A DNA stretch of 64,000 nt from Vibrio jasicida CAIM 1864 = LMG 25398 (GCF_000400365.1 NZ_BAOG01000054.1:1-64000); one strand, 5' to 3'. Counted from the stretch's first letter, positions 19,267-29,347 are shown. The notes: generated by a model not told the origin, from the sequence alone. Translations and numbers: made by a program.

Positions 19267-20958
19267 GTGGATAAACCATGGCTTTCACGTTATCCAAGTG
19301 ACGTACCTGAAACCATTAATCCAGAGCAATATGAGTCTTTGGTAGAAATGTTCGAACAGTCTGTTCAAAAGTACGCAGACCAACCGGCATTCATGAACAT
19401 GGGCTCGGTCATGACCTTCCGCAAATTGGAAGAGCGTAGCCGCGCATTCGCCGCATACCTACAAAACGAACTTAAGCTGAAGAAGGGCGACCGTGTCGCG
19501 CTTATGATGCCAAACCTGCTGCAATACCCTGTCGCGCTATTTGGTGTTTTGCGTGCTGGCTGTATCGCTGTGAACGTGAACCCACTTTATACTCCACGTG
19601 AGCTTGAGCATCAGCTAAACGATGCTGGTGCAACGGCGATCGTTATCGTTTCTAACTTCGCGAACACACTTGAGCAGGTTGTAGAAAATACACCAGTGAA
19701 ACACGTAGTCTTGACCAGTCTTGGCCAAATGCTACCACGCGCGAAAGGTACACTTGTCGACTTCGTCGTTAAGTACGTGAAAGGCATGGTACCTAAGTAC
19801 GACTTACCTGGCGCAATCTCAATGCGCAAAGCACTGCACAGAGGTCGTCGCCTTCAGTACGTGAAGCCATTCATGTCTGGTGATGATATCGCATTCCTGC
19901 AGTATACCGGTGGTACAACGGGCGTAGCGAAAGGCGCAATCCTGACGCACCGCAACATGATTGCTAACGTTATGCAGGCGAAAGGTGCATACGGTCCAGT
20001 ACTGTCTCCAGGTCGCGAGCTTGTTGTTACGGCACTGCCGCTTTACCACGTATTCGCGCTGACAGTGAACTGTCTACTGTTCGTTGAAATGGGTGGCAAC
20101 AACTTGCTTATCACTAACCCGCGTGATATTCCGGGCTTTGTGAAAGAGCTGCAAAAATACCAGTTCACTGCAATTACTGGTGTTAACACCCTGTTTAACG
20201 CGCTAGTGAACAACGAAGATTTCCATGAGCTAGATTTCAGCAACCTTCGCCTAGCTGTAGGTGGTGGTATGGCAGTACAACGTGCCGTGGCTGAAAAATG
20301 GCAAAAGACCACCGGCTGTTACCTACTAGAAGGTTACGGTCTAACAGAATGCTCTCCATTGGTGGCGGCTTACCCGCACGACCTAGTGGAATATAACGGC
20401 TCTATCGGTCTGCCTGTACCATCAACTGAAGTACGTATTGTTGATGAAGAAGGTAATGCACTTGCAAACACAGAGACAGGTGAGCTTCAAGTTCGCGGTC
20501 CTCAAGTGATGCAAGGTTACTGGCAGCGCCCAGAAGCGACCAAAGAAGTGATCAACGAAGACGGTTGGCTATCGACGGGTGACATAGTTAAGTTTGATGA
20601 TGAAGGCTTCTTGCACATTGTTGATCGTAAGAAAGACATGATTCTTGTATCAGGCTTCAACGTTTACCCGAACGAAATTGAAGACGTAGTTGCACTGCAC
20701 GGCAAAGTACTGGAAGTCGCGGCTATCGGTCAGCCTCACGAAGTGTCTGGCGAGTTGGTGAAGATCTACGTTGTAAAACGCGATCCAAGCCTGACCAAAG
20801 ACGAAGTGATTGCACACTGTCGCCAACACCTAACGGGCTACAAAGTACCGAAGTTGGTTGAGTTCCGTGAAGATCTACCTAAGACCAACGTAGGTAAGAT
20901 CCTTCGTCGCGTATTGCGCGAAGAGAACGACGCAGAGCTCGCGAAGAAGAGCGCATAA
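19267..20958 (+). CDS. fadD: Long-chain-fatty-acid-CoA ligase
   Basis: Activates exogenous long-chain fatty acids to acyl-CoA, coupled to FadL-dependent uptake, at the inner membrane. The 563-residue ANL-superfamily protein has the P-loop-like motif [11 protein letters not shown] (from residue 213), GYGLTECSP, and the FACS signature [18 protein letters not shown]. It starts with GTG preceded by GAGGAG. It lies between slp and rnd as in E. coli. Confidence 0.95.
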   Translation: MDKPWLSRYPSDVPETINPEQYESLVEMFEQSVQKYADQPAFMNMGSVMTFRKLEERSRAFAAYLQNELKLKKGDRVALMMPNLLQYPVALFGVLRAGCIAVNVNPLYTPRELEHQLNDAGATAIVIVSNFANTLEQVVENTPVKHVVLTSLGQMLPRAKGTLVDFVVKYVKGMVPKYDLPGAISMRKALHRGRRLQYVKPFMSGDDIAFLQYTGGTTGVAKGAILTHRNMIANVMQAKGAYGPVLSPGRELVVTALPLYHVFALTVNCLLFVEMGGNNLLITNPRDIPGFVKELQKYQFTAITGVNTLFNALVNNEDFHELDFSNLRLAVGGGMAVQRAVAEKWQKTTGCYLLEGYGLTECSPLVAAYPHDLVEYNGSIGLPVPSTEVRIVDEEGNALANTETGELQVRGPQVMQGYWQRPEATKEVINEDGWLSTGDIVKFDDEGFLHIVDRKKDMILVSGFNVYPNEIEDVVALHGKVLEVAAIGQPHEVSGELVKIYVVKRDPSLTKDEVIAHCRQHLTGYKVPKLVEFREDLPKTNVGKILRRVLREENDAELAKKSA

Positions 20959-21045
20959 GCGGATTTCTTTGTGCAACAATCATTTATTGCCAAATAGTGT
21001 TAGAATGCCAGCGTTTTGCTGGCATTTTTTTATAGCGAGAAGCAT

Positions 21046-22164
21046 GTGAACTATCAGATCATTACGAAAAACAAAGACCTAGAAGAAGTCTGCGCTCTAG
21101 CAAGAGAAGCCGACGTAGTTATGCTGGATACCGAATTCGTCCGAATCAGAACTTACTATCCGCAACTAGGTTTGATTCAGCTTTTCGATGGCAAACAACT
21201 TTCCCTTATCGACCCGACTGAACTGACGGACATGACGTCGTTCGTCGAGTTGCTAAAAGACACCTCAGTACTCAAAGTACTGCACGCGTGTGGTGAAGAT
21301 TTAGAAGTCTTCCAAAATGCCTTTGGCTGCACACCATTCCCAATGGTTGATACTCAACTTATGGCGGCATTCCTAGGTCACGGCTTATCGACGGGCTTTG
21401 CTACGCTGGTGGAAGAATACCTAGGCGTTGAGCTCGACAAGAGCGAGTCTCGCACTGACTGGATGGCACGTCCATTGACTCAAAAGCAGCTTGATTACGC
21501 CGCAGCTGACGTTCATTACCTAATGCCTCTTTACGAGAAGCTACTCGATAAAGTCAATGAAGCTGGCTGGTGGGAAGCGGTTCAGCAAGAGAGTGATCTG
21601 CTTGTTTCAAAGCGTATTCGCAACGTGAACGAAGAAAACGCGTACCTAGACATTAAAGGCGCATGGCAGTTAAGACCGGCTGAACTTGCGATCCTTAAGC
21701 CGTTAGCAACTTGGCGTTATAAAGAAGCAATTAAGCGCGACCTCGCATTAAATTTCATCTTCAAAGAAGGTGACTTACTGACGGTTGCTCGTCTTGGTTT
21801 GACTGGCTTTAAGAAGATGGAAGCGGAAGGTATCGACATCCGCGCGATTAACCGCCACGGTGCGAGGATTGCGGGTATCGTGAAAAGTGCAAAGCAAATA
21901 CCTGCCGATGATTACCCAGCGAAAATTGAACGTTTGATGGATTACCCAGGCTACAAGCAAATCTTCAAGAATATGAAAGATGTAGTGAAGGTAGCATCGC
22001 AGAAGTCAGGTTTGGCGACCGAGTTTTTGGCTTCTAAAAAGCAGATCAATCAAATCATTAGTTGGGTATGGAAGAAAGATCGCGACCCAGCGCGCCTACC
22101 AGATGTCATGCAAGGCTGGCGCCTTGAACTTCTCGGAAAGAACATGGATAAGCTTCTGAAATAG
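21046..22164 (+). CDS. rnd: Ribonuclease D
   Basis: 3'-5' exoribonuclease that trims tRNA and small RNA 3' ends. The DEDDy exonuclease residues are visible as Asp28 and Glu30 (LDTEF), Asp85 (HACGEDLEVF), and Asp155 with Tyr158 (DVHYL). An HRDC domain covers about residues 205-290. I chose the GTG at 21046 (VNYQIITKNKD), which aligns with the E. coli N-terminus and gives 372 residues. Confidence 0.94.
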   Translation: MNYQIITKNKDLEEVCALAREADVVMLDTEFVRIRTYYPQLGLIQLFDGKQLSLIDPTELTDMTSFVELLKDTSVLKVLHACGEDLEVFQNAFGCTPFPMVDTQLMAAFLGHGLSTGFATLVEEYLGVELDKSESRTDWMARPLTQKQLDYAAADVHYLMPLYEKLLDKVNEAGWWEAVQQESDLLVSKRIRNVNEENAYLDIKGAWQLRPAELAILKPLATWRYKEAIKRDLALNFIFKEGDLLTVARLGLTGFKKMEAEGIDIRAINRHGARIAGIVKSAKQIPADDYPAKIERLMDYPGYKQIFKNMKDVVKVASQKSGLATEFLASKKQINQIISWVWKKDRDPARLPDVMQGWRLELLGKNMDKLLK

Positions 22165-22172
22165 GAGCAAAT

Positions 22173-22204
22173 AAAAAAGGTTGGCATTATCGCCAACCTT
22201 TTTT
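22173..22204. terminator. Bidirectional terminator between rnd and minE
   Basis: 13-bp stem AAAAAAGGTTGGC/GCCAACCTTTTTT with a 6-nt loop and T tracts in both directions, between convergent rnd and the min operon. Confidence 0.88.
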
Positions 22205-22272
22205 GTAACACGCATTTGTTTTTGTTTTGAGTACTCAAGTGTTTAGAGCGCTCAAGCAAAGTCGAAAAGTAA

Positions 22273-22536
22273 TTACTTCTCGTCTTCTGGCAACTTCACG
22301 TTTAGCTCAAGAACCGAAATATCATCGTCCTTGTGTTCAAACGTCAAATCCACCATGTTTGGATCAATCGCAACGTACTTGCTAATTACCTTCAAGATGT
22401 CCTCTTTCAATTGAGGTAGGTAAGAAGGTGCAGGATCGTTCTGGCTACGACGCTCAGCAACGATGATCTGCAAACGCTCTTTGGCTAGATTCGCAGAAGT
22501 TTTCTTTTGTGGGCGGAAAAATTCTAGTAGTGACAT
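22273..22536 (-). CDS. minE: Cell division topological specificity factor MinE
   Basis: An 87-residue MinE that stimulates MinD ATPase and drives pole-to-pole oscillation. N-terminal [15 protein letters not shown] is the membrane-targeting segment, followed by the anti-MinCD helix/strand and the dimerisation domain. It is the last gene of minCDE, 2 bp after minD. Confidence 0.96.
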   Translation of the reverse strand: MSLLEFFRPQKKTSANLAKERLQIIVAERRSQNDPAPSYLPQLKEDILKVISKYVAIDPNMVDLTFEHKDDDISVLELNVKLPEDEK

Positions 22537-22538
22537 GT

Positions 22539-23351
22539 CTAGCCTCCGAATAGTCGTTTAAAGAGTCCTTTCTTCTCCTCAGTAAGGAAACGAAATTCAA
22601 CCTGATTGCCCAGTAGGCGGTCTACCGTATCAGAGTAAGCCATACCCGCGTCGGTGTTCTCGTCAAAGATCACAGGTACACCTTTGTTTGATGCATTCAG
22701 TACCGCTTGGCTCTCTGGAATCACACCCAATAGAGAAATGTGTAGGATCTCTTCCACGTCTTCAACGCTTAGCATCTCACCCTGTGTTACGCGAGAAGGG
22801 TTGTAACGCGTCAGTAGTAGGTGCTGCTTAACTGGCTCAAGACCTTGCTCTGCGCGTAGCGACTTCGAATCCAAAATACCTAGGATACGGTCGGAGTCAC
22901 GTACCGAAGATACTTCCGGGTTCGTCGTTACGATCGCTTCATCTGCGTAGTACAGCGCCATCAGAGCACCTTGCTCGATACCTGCTGGCGAGTCACAGAT
23001 GATGAAGTCGAAGCCCATCTCATCCAACTCAGTGAACACACGTTGTACGCCATCTTTCGTTAGCGCGTCTTTATCACGTGTTTGAGAAGCTGGAAGAATG
23101 AATAGGTTATCTGTGCGCTTGTCTTTGATCATCGCTTGGTTAAGCGTTGCTTCGCCGTTGATGACGTTAACAAAGTCATACACCACGCGGCGTTCACAGC
23201 CCATGATAAGATCGAGGTTACGCAAGCCGATATCAAAATCGATCACCGCAGTCTTTTTACCCTTTAGAGCCAGACCCGAGGCGATGGCTGCGCTTGAAGT
23301 GGTTTTACCAACGCCACCTTTGCCAGACGTTACTACAATAATGCGTGCCAT
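22539..23351 (-). CDS. minD: Septum site-determining ATPase MinD
   Basis: Membrane-associated ParA/MinD ATPase of 270 residues that recruits MinC and MinE. The deviant Walker A GKGGVGKT is at residues 10-17. The C-terminus ends in the amphipathic membrane-binding helix [11 protein letters not shown]. It is the middle gene of minCDE, 17 bp after minC. Confidence 0.97.
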   Translation of the reverse strand: MARIIVVTSGKGGVGKTTSSAAIASGLALKGKKTAVIDFDIGLRNLDLIMGCERRVVYDFVNVINGEATLNQAMIKDKRTDNLFILPASQTRDKDALTKDGVQRVFTELDEMGFDFIICDSPAGIEQGALMALYYADEAIVTTNPEVSSVRDSDRILGILDSKSLRAEQGLEPVKQHLLLTRYNPSRVTQGEMLSVEDVEEILHISLLGVIPESQAVLNASNKGVPVIFDENTDAGMAYSDTVDRLLGNQVEFRFLTEEKKGLFKRLFGG

Positions 23352-23368
23352 TTTATTTCCTTTTTAGA

Positions 23369-24031
23369 CTAAATCGTGAGTGTTTCTAGATGTAATGATT
23401 CTTCGGCTTTACTGATCATTACTTTCTTTTGCCAACACTCACTCTCAATTTGATCGCTCAACCAGTAATCTCCTGCAATGGAAACCAGTTCAGCTTGTAA
23501 ATCGTGACAAATAATTCGTGCTTCTTGTTGGCCACTCGCCCCGGCAATAGCACGTCCGCGTAGGGTGCCATGAATGTGAATAGAGCCATCAGCAATCACT
23601 TCTGCACCAGCGCTTACGTGTGCCAGTACAACCAAGTCACCATCTTTGGCGTAAATCTGCTGGCCAGAACGAACTGGCGTGCGCACGATCTTCGTTGGAG
23701 CCATTTTGGCTGGTGCTTGAGTTGGAGATTTGCTCGCAGACATGATGGCGAAGCCCGCTTCTGAAGCAAGGTTTTGAACGCGTTTATCTTTACAGCCAGT
23801 CACACCAACCGGAATAAAACCTGCGTCAGCGATGCCTTGTTTAAGTGCGAGGAAATCAATATCACCTTCTACTTTTGCTATATTGATAACCAGAGGTGCG
23901 GATGCGAAGAAAGAAGGCGCTTGAGAAACCTTTTCTTGCAAAAATTCGACAGTCGTAGCGATCTCATTGTCAGAAAGGTGTAAAACTGACAATGTAAAAC
24001 TGCTACCTTTAAGGTCAGGTGAATGGGTCAT
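23369..24031 (-). CDS. minC: Septum site-determining protein MinC
   Basis: A 220-residue FtsZ polymerisation antagonist. The N-terminal FtsZ-inhibiting domain covers about residues 8-105. The C-terminal beta-helix domain includes [20 protein letters not shown] and the MinD-contact loop [10 protein letters not shown]. It is the first gene of the min operon and is divergent from ycgL, as in enterobacteria. Confidence 0.96.
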   Translation of the reverse strand: MTHSPDLKGSSFTLSVLHLSDNEIATTVEFLQEKVSQAPSFFASAPLVINIAKVEGDIDFLALKQGIADAGFIPVGVTGCKDKRVQNLASEAGFAIMSASKSPTQAPAKMAPTKIVRTPVRSGQQIYAKDGDLVVLAHVSAGAEVIADGSIHIHGTLRGRAIAGASGQQEARIICHDLQAELVSIAGDYWLSDQIESECWQKKVMISKAEESLHLETLTI

Positions 24032-24228
24032 CGTGGACTTCTTGCCTTTATTGAAAGAGCGTTGCCTTAAACTAGGTCTGTCATGTTATATTTCATCCTT
24101 TAGCGCAGCAAGTTCTCAAGCGAGCAAATAAGTGAATTAATCTCAAATTTGCAATCAAGTTTGCGAGAATTTTACGTTTTCAACAAAATCCGCACTCAAA
24201 GCGGGTAAATCAGCACAAAAGGCTCGTC

Positions 24229-24510
24229 ATGCTTTGTTCTATTTATAAAAGTTCTAAAAAAGAAGGCACTTATCTCTATATTCCGAAAAAGGATGATTTC
24301 TCACAGGTTCCTGACATGCTTATGCAAATGTTCGGTAAGCCTATGCCGGTGATGACAATCAAACTTGATGGCCGTACTTTGGCACAAGTTGATGTCGAGA
24401 AAGTGAAAGCTTCATTAATTAATGACGGTTTCTTCCTACAGGTTCCGCCTCCGCCGGAAAACCTACTCGATAAATACAAAGAACAAAAAGCCCAGCAGAA
24501 AGGCGAATAA
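24229..24510 (+). CDS. ycgL: YcgL domain-containing protein
   Basis: A 93-residue YcgL family protein ([20 protein letters not shown]). Its Val/Lys/Pro-rich C-terminus includes [11 protein letters not shown]. Function is unknown. Its place next to minC matches E. coli gene order. It is followed after 51 bp by the lytic transglycosylase gene. Confidence 0.88.
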   Translation: MLCSIYKSSKKEGTYLYIPKKDDFSQVPDMLMQMFGKPMPVMTIKLDGRTLAQVDVEKVKASLINDGFFLQVPPPPENLLDKYKEQKAQQKGE

Positions 24511-24561
24511 ACTCGTAACTTTTCATCTGGGAATTCTGCCTCGCTCATAAAGGAGGGCGAT

Positions 24562-25533
24562 ATGAAAAAATTACTGGCAGCCATGCTCAGCGTTGGTATG
24601 TGTACTTCAGCCTTTGCAAGCAGCGACGGCTTTGATGAATACCTAAATAAATTGCGTGCAGAAGCGCGTGATAAAGGTATTTCTGAGCAGGTGATCAGTG
24701 CCGCTTTTTCTGATGTGGAATACAAACCACGAGCAGTAAAAGCAGACCGTAACCAGCCAGAGAAGAAACTGACGTTAGACGAATACATTCCGCGTGCGGT
24801 TCCTGAGTGGAAGGTCAAGCAAGCGAAGCAACTGTATAAAGAACACTACGCTGAACTAAAACGCATTGGCGATGAGTTTGGCGTGCAGCCGCGCTTTATC
24901 GTTGCACTTTGGGGCGTGGAAAGTAACTTCGGTAAGTTCACCGGTAACTTCCGCGTGATCGACGCGTTGTCGACCATGGCATTTGAAGGTCGTCGTGAAG
25001 AGTTCTTCCGTAAAGAAACCATGGCGGCGCTACAAATCCTAGATGAAGGTCATATCGAGCTAGAGAACTTCAAAGGTTCTTGGGCTGGCGCGATGGGTCA
25101 ATGTCAGTTTATGCCAAGCTCATTCCTGCGCTTTGCCGCGGATGGTAACGGTGACGGTAAGAAGGACATCTGGCAATCAGAAGCAGACGTGTTTGCTTCT
25201 ACTGCGAACTACCTAAGCAAATCTGGCTGGGATGATAAGTTCACTTGGGGGCGTCAGGTTAAAGTGCCGCACGGCATTGACCACAACCTGCAAGGTCGCG
25301 AAGCAGAAAAAGGTAAGTACCTTCAAGAGTGGAGCAAGCTTGGTATCACCAAATACGATGGCAGCCCGCTTCCTAAGCTGGACGAAGACATTAAAGCTTG
25401 GCTGATCATGCCAGACGATGAGAACGGTCGTACTTACTTGGTGTACAACAACTACAATGTGCTGATGAAGTGGAACCGCTCTTACTACTTCGCACTGGCG
25501 GTAAGTCATTTAGCTGACCGCATCACATTCTAG
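24562..25533 (+). CDS. MltB-family lytic murein transglycosylase
   Basis: A 323-residue periplasmic lytic transglycosylase that cleaves the MurNAc-GlcNAc bond with formation of 1,6-anhydro ends. A signal peptide ends at AFAS (residues 1-20), with no lipobox at the mature start, so it is probably soluble. The catalytic glutamate is Glu120 in VALWGVESNFG; GAMGQCQFMPSSF and DGNGDGKKDIW are family hallmarks. The ribosome site AAGGAGGG is strong. Confidence 0.9.
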   Translation: MKKLLAAMLSVGMCTSAFASSDGFDEYLNKLRAEARDKGISEQVISAAFSDVEYKPRAVKADRNQPEKKLTLDEYIPRAVPEWKVKQAKQLYKEHYAELKRIGDEFGVQPRFIVALWGVESNFGKFTGNFRVIDALSTMAFEGRREEFFRKETMAALQILDEGHIELENFKGSWAGAMGQCQFMPSSFLRFAADGNGDGKKDIWQSEADVFASTANYLSKSGWDDKFTWGRQVKVPHGIDHNLQGREAEKGKYLQEWSKLGITKYDGSPLPKLDEDIKAWLIMPDDENGRTYLVYNNYNVLMKWNRSYYFALAVSHLADRITF

Positions 25534-25554
25534 GTTGAATGTATAAACGAATAA

Positions 25555-25576
25555 AAAGGGCTCTTCGGAGCCCTTT
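25555..25576 (+). terminator. Terminator of the lytic transglycosylase gene
   Basis: Stem AAAGGGCTC/GAGCCCTTT with the stable TTCG tetraloop, followed by GTTTT. Confidence 0.85.
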
Positions 25577-25603
25577 GTTTTCTCTATTTTAAACGAGGTT
25601 TGC

Positions 25604-26548
25604 GTGTTATCTGAACGTGCTGCACAAATGGTGATCTTCTCGGCGTTGATCAAACATAAGAATTTTACCGCTGCGGCAAAAAGCCTTGGTGTGTCTGTTT
25701 CTCACGTCAGTAAACAGCTTAGCCAATTAGAAGCTTCATTAGGCATCAAGCTTGTGCAACGTACCACGCGCAGCTTCACGCCAACCGAAGCGGGGCAAAC
25801 CTTCTACCACCACTGTGAGCAAGTGGTACAAGCCGTTAGCAGTGCCACGTTAGAGATGGAAAGCCAACGCGATGAAGTCGCCGGCTTGGTTCGTCTTGGG
25901 TTGTCGCAATCTTTTGGCACACTCCACATCATTCCTGCTATCCAAGAACTTCGCGAGCAGTACCCACAACTGCAAGTTGAAGTGCATTTGTTCGATTACA
26001 AAGTCGATATGCTCGAAGAAGGCTTGGATCTGTGGATCACCAATAATGAACATTTGCCAGAAGGCTACATTGCTCAGCGCTTAGCAGATTGCCAATTCGT
26101 GGTTGCGGCATCGCCGGATTACTTACTCAAGTACGATACACCAACCGAACCGAATGACTTGTCGCAACACAACTGTCTTATCTACCGCAGTTGGGAGCGT
26201 GACTACACCAGTTGGGCGTTCACCAATCGCGAGCAAGAGCTCAACGTGAAAGTCTCTGGCAACTACTCAGTCGATTTGGCAGAAGCGGTACGTGATGCTG
26301 CGATCGCAGGGTGGGGGATTGCTTACTTAGCCACTTACTTGCTAGGGGATGAATTTCGCTCAGGCAAACTGATTCAGCTTCTACCAGATTGGAGAGCCAG
26401 CCAATCTATGCCGTTTTATGCGGTGTACCCAAGTCGTCAGCATATGCCAAAAAAGATCTCTGCAGTGATCGATTTCATCAAACAGAAGATCGGATCGCCT
26501 TGCCATTGGGATCAGCGATTAGCTCCTTATATCTCGATTCCTAAGTAG
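25604..26548 (+). CDS. LysR-family transcriptional regulator
   Basis: A 314-residue LTTR. The N-terminal winged HTH is AAAKSLGVSVSHVSKQLSQLE (residues about 21-41) and the C-terminal LysR_substrate domain covers about residues 90-295. It starts with GTG. It lies upstream of nupC in the same direction with a 235-bp gap; no divergent partner gene is present, so its target cannot be inferred from position. Confidence 0.88.
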   Translation: MLSERAAQMVIFSALIKHKNFTAAAKSLGVSVSHVSKQLSQLEASLGIKLVQRTTRSFTPTEAGQTFYHHCEQVVQAVSSATLEMESQRDEVAGLVRLGLSQSFGTLHIIPAIQELREQYPQLQVEVHLFDYKVDMLEEGLDLWITNNEHLPEGYIAQRLADCQFVVAASPDYLLKYDTPTEPNDLSQHNCLIYRSWERDYTSWAFTNREQELNVKVSGNYSVDLAEAVRDAAIAGWGIAYLATYLLGDEFRSGKLIQLLPDWRASQSMPFYAVYPSRQHMPKKISAVIDFIKQKIGSPCHWDQRLAPYISIPK

Positions 26549-26559
26549 CGAGTACATAA

Positions 26560-26575
26560 GGTGATTTGAATCACA
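26560..26575. promoter_or_regulatory. CRP-like site upstream of nupC
   Basis: GGTGATTTGAATCACA matches the CRP consensus TGTGA-N6-TCACA at nine of ten half-site positions and lies about 210 bp before the nupC start. A GCAAACGTTT element (PurR/CytR-like) lies nearer at 26628-26637. Nucleoside uptake genes are typically under CRP and CytR control, which makes the match plausible. Confidence 0.5.
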
Positions 26576-26783
26576 AAATTTTTCCAAATTCAGAAACATC
26601 TTTTCCATTTGGAAATGATGATTTTAGGCAAACGTTTATCTTCATTTAATTCAATGGGTTATTTGGCTGGTTAAATTGCAACCAGCTGACTTATTCAGCC
26701 TGTTAACATCTCCAACTTGCAGCATTTATTATGCTCTATACAATCCGACGCCTTTCCTGTTCCCCCTTTGTCGGATTCATTTT

Positions 26784-27983
26784 ATGAACTCAATTCTTGG
26801 TATCGTAGCCATCCTATTCGTAGCATGGCTGCTTTCGACTAACCGTAAGAACATTCGTCTACGAACGGTGTCTTTGGCTTTTGCTCTGCAAGTTATCTTC
26901 GCGCTTTTGGTATTGTATGTACCAGCGGGTAAAGAAGCGCTTAACGCAGTAACTGGCGCGGTTTCTAATCTGATCAACTACGGTCAAGAGGGCATCGCGT
27001 TCCTATTTGGCAACCTAGCAACAGGTGGCTTTACCTTCGCGATCAACGTACTTGGCATTATTATCTTCTTTTCAGCACTGATTTCAGGTTTGTACCACAT
27101 CGGTCTGATGCCTAAAGTGATCAACCTAATCGGTGGTGGTCTACAGCGCTTGTTAGGCACTGGCCGAGCAGAATCACTGTCTGCTACAGCGAACATCTTT
27201 GTGGGCATGATTGAAGCACCACTAGTCGTTAAGCCATATCTTAAGCACATGACAGACTCTCAGTTCTTCGCAGTAATGACTGGTGGTTTGGCATCGGTTG
27301 CTGGTGGCACACTAGTAGGTTACGCATCACTGGGTGTGGATCTGAACTTCCTAATCGCAGCGGCATTTATGTCTGCGCCAGCGGGTCTTCTAATGGCAAA
27401 AATTATGATGCCAGAGACAGACACCACAACTCAGGATATGGATCTAGACCAAGTAGAAATGCCACGAGCAACCAACGTGGTTGAAGCAATGGCAGACGGC
27501 GCAATGTCTGGTCTACGTATCGCAGTAGCGGTAGGTGCAACTCTATTGGCGTTCGTGAGTGTTATTGCGATGCTAAACGGCATTCTAGGCTGGTTCGGCG
27601 GTCTATTCGGTATGGAACTGAGCTTCGAGCTAGTGCTTGGTTACCTATTCGCACCAATCGCATGGTTGCTAGGTATTCCTTGGAACGAAGCTATCGTGGC
27701 CGGTTCTCTGATCGGTAATAAGATCGTGGTAAACGAGTTCGTAGCCTTCATCCAACTGATGGAAGTGAAGTCTCAGCTAAGCGCACACTCACAAGCTATC
27801 GTAACCTTCGCACTGTGTGGTTTCGCAAACATCTCAACCATGGCGATGCTGATTGGTGGTCTAGGCTCACTCGTACCAGAGAAGCGTTCATTCATCTCGA
27901 AATACGGCTTCCGCGCAATCGCTGCAGGTGTAATGGCGAACTTGATGAGTGCATCAATCGCTGGCGTGATTTTGAGTTTGTAA
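26784..27983 (+). CDS. nupC: NupC-type concentrative nucleoside transporter
   Basis: A 399-residue CNT-family sodium- or proton-coupled nucleoside symporter in the inner membrane. It has multiple hydrophobic helices, the N-terminal CNT domain, the Gate domain, and the conserved segment VVNEFVAFIQL. I chose the ATG at 26784, because it gives the family length; the longer frame adds 36 unrelated residues. It ends 3 bp before the start of a repeat array. Confidence 0.92.
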   Translation: MNSILGIVAILFVAWLLSTNRKNIRLRTVSLAFALQVIFALLVLYVPAGKEALNAVTGAVSNLINYGQEGIAFLFGNLATGGFTFAINVLGIIIFFSALISGLYHIGLMPKVINLIGGGLQRLLGTGRAESLSATANIFVGMIEAPLVVKPYLKHMTDSQFFAVMTGGLASVAGGTLVGYASLGVDLNFLIAAAFMSAPAGLLMAKIMMPETDTTTQDMDLDQVEMPRATNVVEAMADGAMSGLRIAVAVGATLLAFVSVIAMLNGILGWFGGLFGMELSFELVLGYLFAPIAWLLGIPWNEAIVAGSLIGNKIVVNEFVAFIQLMEVKSQLSAHSQAIVTFALCGFANISTMAMLIGGLGSLVPEKRSFISKYGFRAIAAGVMANLMSASIAGVILSL

Positions 27984-27986
27984 CAG

Positions 27987-28356
27987 AACCCCTCCCTAAC
28001 CCTCCCCTTAAAAAGGGGAGGGGACTAGGCCTGAGTGCGCTGAGTATGGAGCGCCAATCGACAGTTAATATAATGTCTGTAGCGATTGCATTAGTTGAAT
28101 CGATCTCTTTCCGGTCCTCCCCATTTTCAAGGGGGAGTTAGAGGAGGTTATTACTCCGAACTAAATCCGGTCGCTGCATTTGAATAAGTTAACAAACGAG
28201 TAGCGAGCTCAGTCCAGTCCTCCCCATTTTTAAGGGGGAGTTAGAAGGGGTTATTAATCCGAACTAAATCCGGTCGCTGCATTTGAATAAGTTAACAAAC
28301 GAGTAGCGAGCTCAGTCCAGTCCTCCCCATTTTTAAGGGGGAGCTAGAGGGGGTTA
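27987..28356. repeat. Repeat array A (103-bp period) with inverted head
   Basis: The array begins with a head motif (27987-28026) holding the palindrome CCTCCCCTT-AAA-AAGGGGAGG. After about 90 bp come three copies of a 36-bp tail motif starting at 28114, 28217 and 28320, exactly 103 bp apart. Each tail holds a CTCCCC/GGGGAG stem and is followed by about 67 bp of nearly identical linker. The tail, read in reverse complement, resembles the head, so the array has inverted ends like a MITE. It starts 3 bp after nupC and runs into the 3' end of the DUF559 gene, whose last codons and stop are made of repeat sequence. Confidence 0.9.
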
Positions 28357-28716
28357 TTACTCCGAACTAAATTGAATAATCCTTTCCAAAACAGACTCGG
28401 TTTGCTTCATCACTTCTTCGTTGGTAAATCGCAGAACCTTAATCCCCAACGCTTCTATGAATGCATCCCTCTTTGTATCTTTCTCTTTTCCCTCGGTAGA
28501 GAAATGGCTATCGCCATCAATTTCTATTACGAGACTCAATTCTGCACAATAGAAGTCAACGATGTAGCGACCAATACCGTGTTGCCTACGAAACTTTACA
28601 CCGAGTTGTTTTCGTCTAATTTTTTGCCAAAGTACTTCTTCAGGTTTTGGCATATTCGAGCGTAGCTTGCTTCTGATTTTCTTTTGATACTTCAAGTTAA
28701 ACGTTCGTTGTTGCAC
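28357..28716 (-). CDS. DUF559 endonuclease-like protein embedded in repeats
   Basis: A 119-residue protein of the DUF559 family, related to the Vsr/PD-(D/E)XK nuclease fold. Conserved segments are LWQKIRRKQLGVKFRRQHGIG, YIVDFYCAELSLVIEIDGDSH (Asp and Glu-x-Asp metal-ligand candidates) and IKVLRFTNEEV. The start is GTG with AAGGAAG seven bases upstream. The gene sits between arrays A and B; its last codons (FSSE) and stop lie in the repeat motif TTACTCCGAACTAAA, and its start is about 20 bp from the head of array B. This suggests the gene and repeats belong together. Its function is unknown; a role in repeat mobility or mismatch-type nicking is only inference. Confidence 0.82.
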   Translation of the reverse strand: MQQRTFNLKYQKKIRSKLRSNMPKPEEVLWQKIRRKQLGVKFRRQHGIGRYIVDFYCAELSLVIEIDGDSHFSTEGKEKDTKRDAFIEALGIKVLRFTNEEVMKQTESVLERIIQFSSE

Positions 28717-28737
28717 TTGTGCTTCCTTTGCGTTCTC

Positions 28738-29312
28738 AACCCCTCCCTAACCCTCCCCTTAAAAAGGGGAGGGGACTAGAGCGGAGTGCGCTTAGTGTGA
28801 AGCGATAATCGAGAATTCATATAATGTTTGCTTTGATTGCATCTGTTAGAGCGATCCAGTCCTCCCCATTTTCAGGGGGGAGCTAGAGGGGATTATTACT
28901 CCGAGCTAAATCCGGTAGCTGCATTTGAATAAGTTAACAAACGAGTAGCTAGCTCAGTCCAGTCCTCCCCATTTTCAAGGGGGAGTTAGAGGGGGTTGTT
29001 ACTCCAAACTAAATCCGGTCGCTGTATTTGAATAAGTTAACAAACGAGTAGCGATCTCAGTCAGGTCCTCCCCATTTTTAAGGGGGAGTTAGAAGGGGTT
29101 ATTAATCCGAACTAAATCCGGTCGCTGCATTTGAATAAGTTAGTGAACGAATAGCGAGCTCAGTCCAGTCCTCCCCATTTTCAAGGGGGAGTTAGAGGGG
29201 TTTGTTACTCCAAACTAAATCCGGTCGCTGCATTTGAATAAGTTAACAAACGAGTAGCGATCTCAGTCAGGTCCTCCCCATTTTTAAGGGGGAGTTAGAG
29301 GGGGTTGCTGCT
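28738..29312. repeat. Repeat array B (103-bp period) with inverted head
   Basis: The same architecture as array A. The head motif at 28738-28778 is almost identical to that of array A. Five tail copies follow, starting at 28859, 28962, 29065, 29168 and 29271, again exactly 103 bp apart. The linkers are also conserved (for example CCGGTCGCTGCATTTGAATA), so this is not a CRISPR. The array ends a few bases before the folD terminator. No other coding sequence lies in it. Confidence 0.9.
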
Positions 29313-29317
29313 CCAAA

Positions 29318-29347
29318 CTGAAAGGGCTCCTTGCGGAGCCCTTTCAG
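29318..29347 (-). terminator. Terminator of folD
   Basis: 13-bp stem CTGAAAGGGCTCC/GGAGCCCTTTCAG with a TTGC loop, 13 bp after the folD stop. The following T tract is weak on the minus strand. Confidence 0.65.

Noticed and set aside
28372-28665. Plus-strand 97-codon frame opposite the DUF559 gene
   Set aside because: It is the antisense shadow of a gene with clear family motifs on the minus strand.
27987-29312. CRISPR array
   Set aside because: Spacing is regular at 103 bp, but the stretches between the tails are also nearly identical, the unit is too long, and no cas genes are present.
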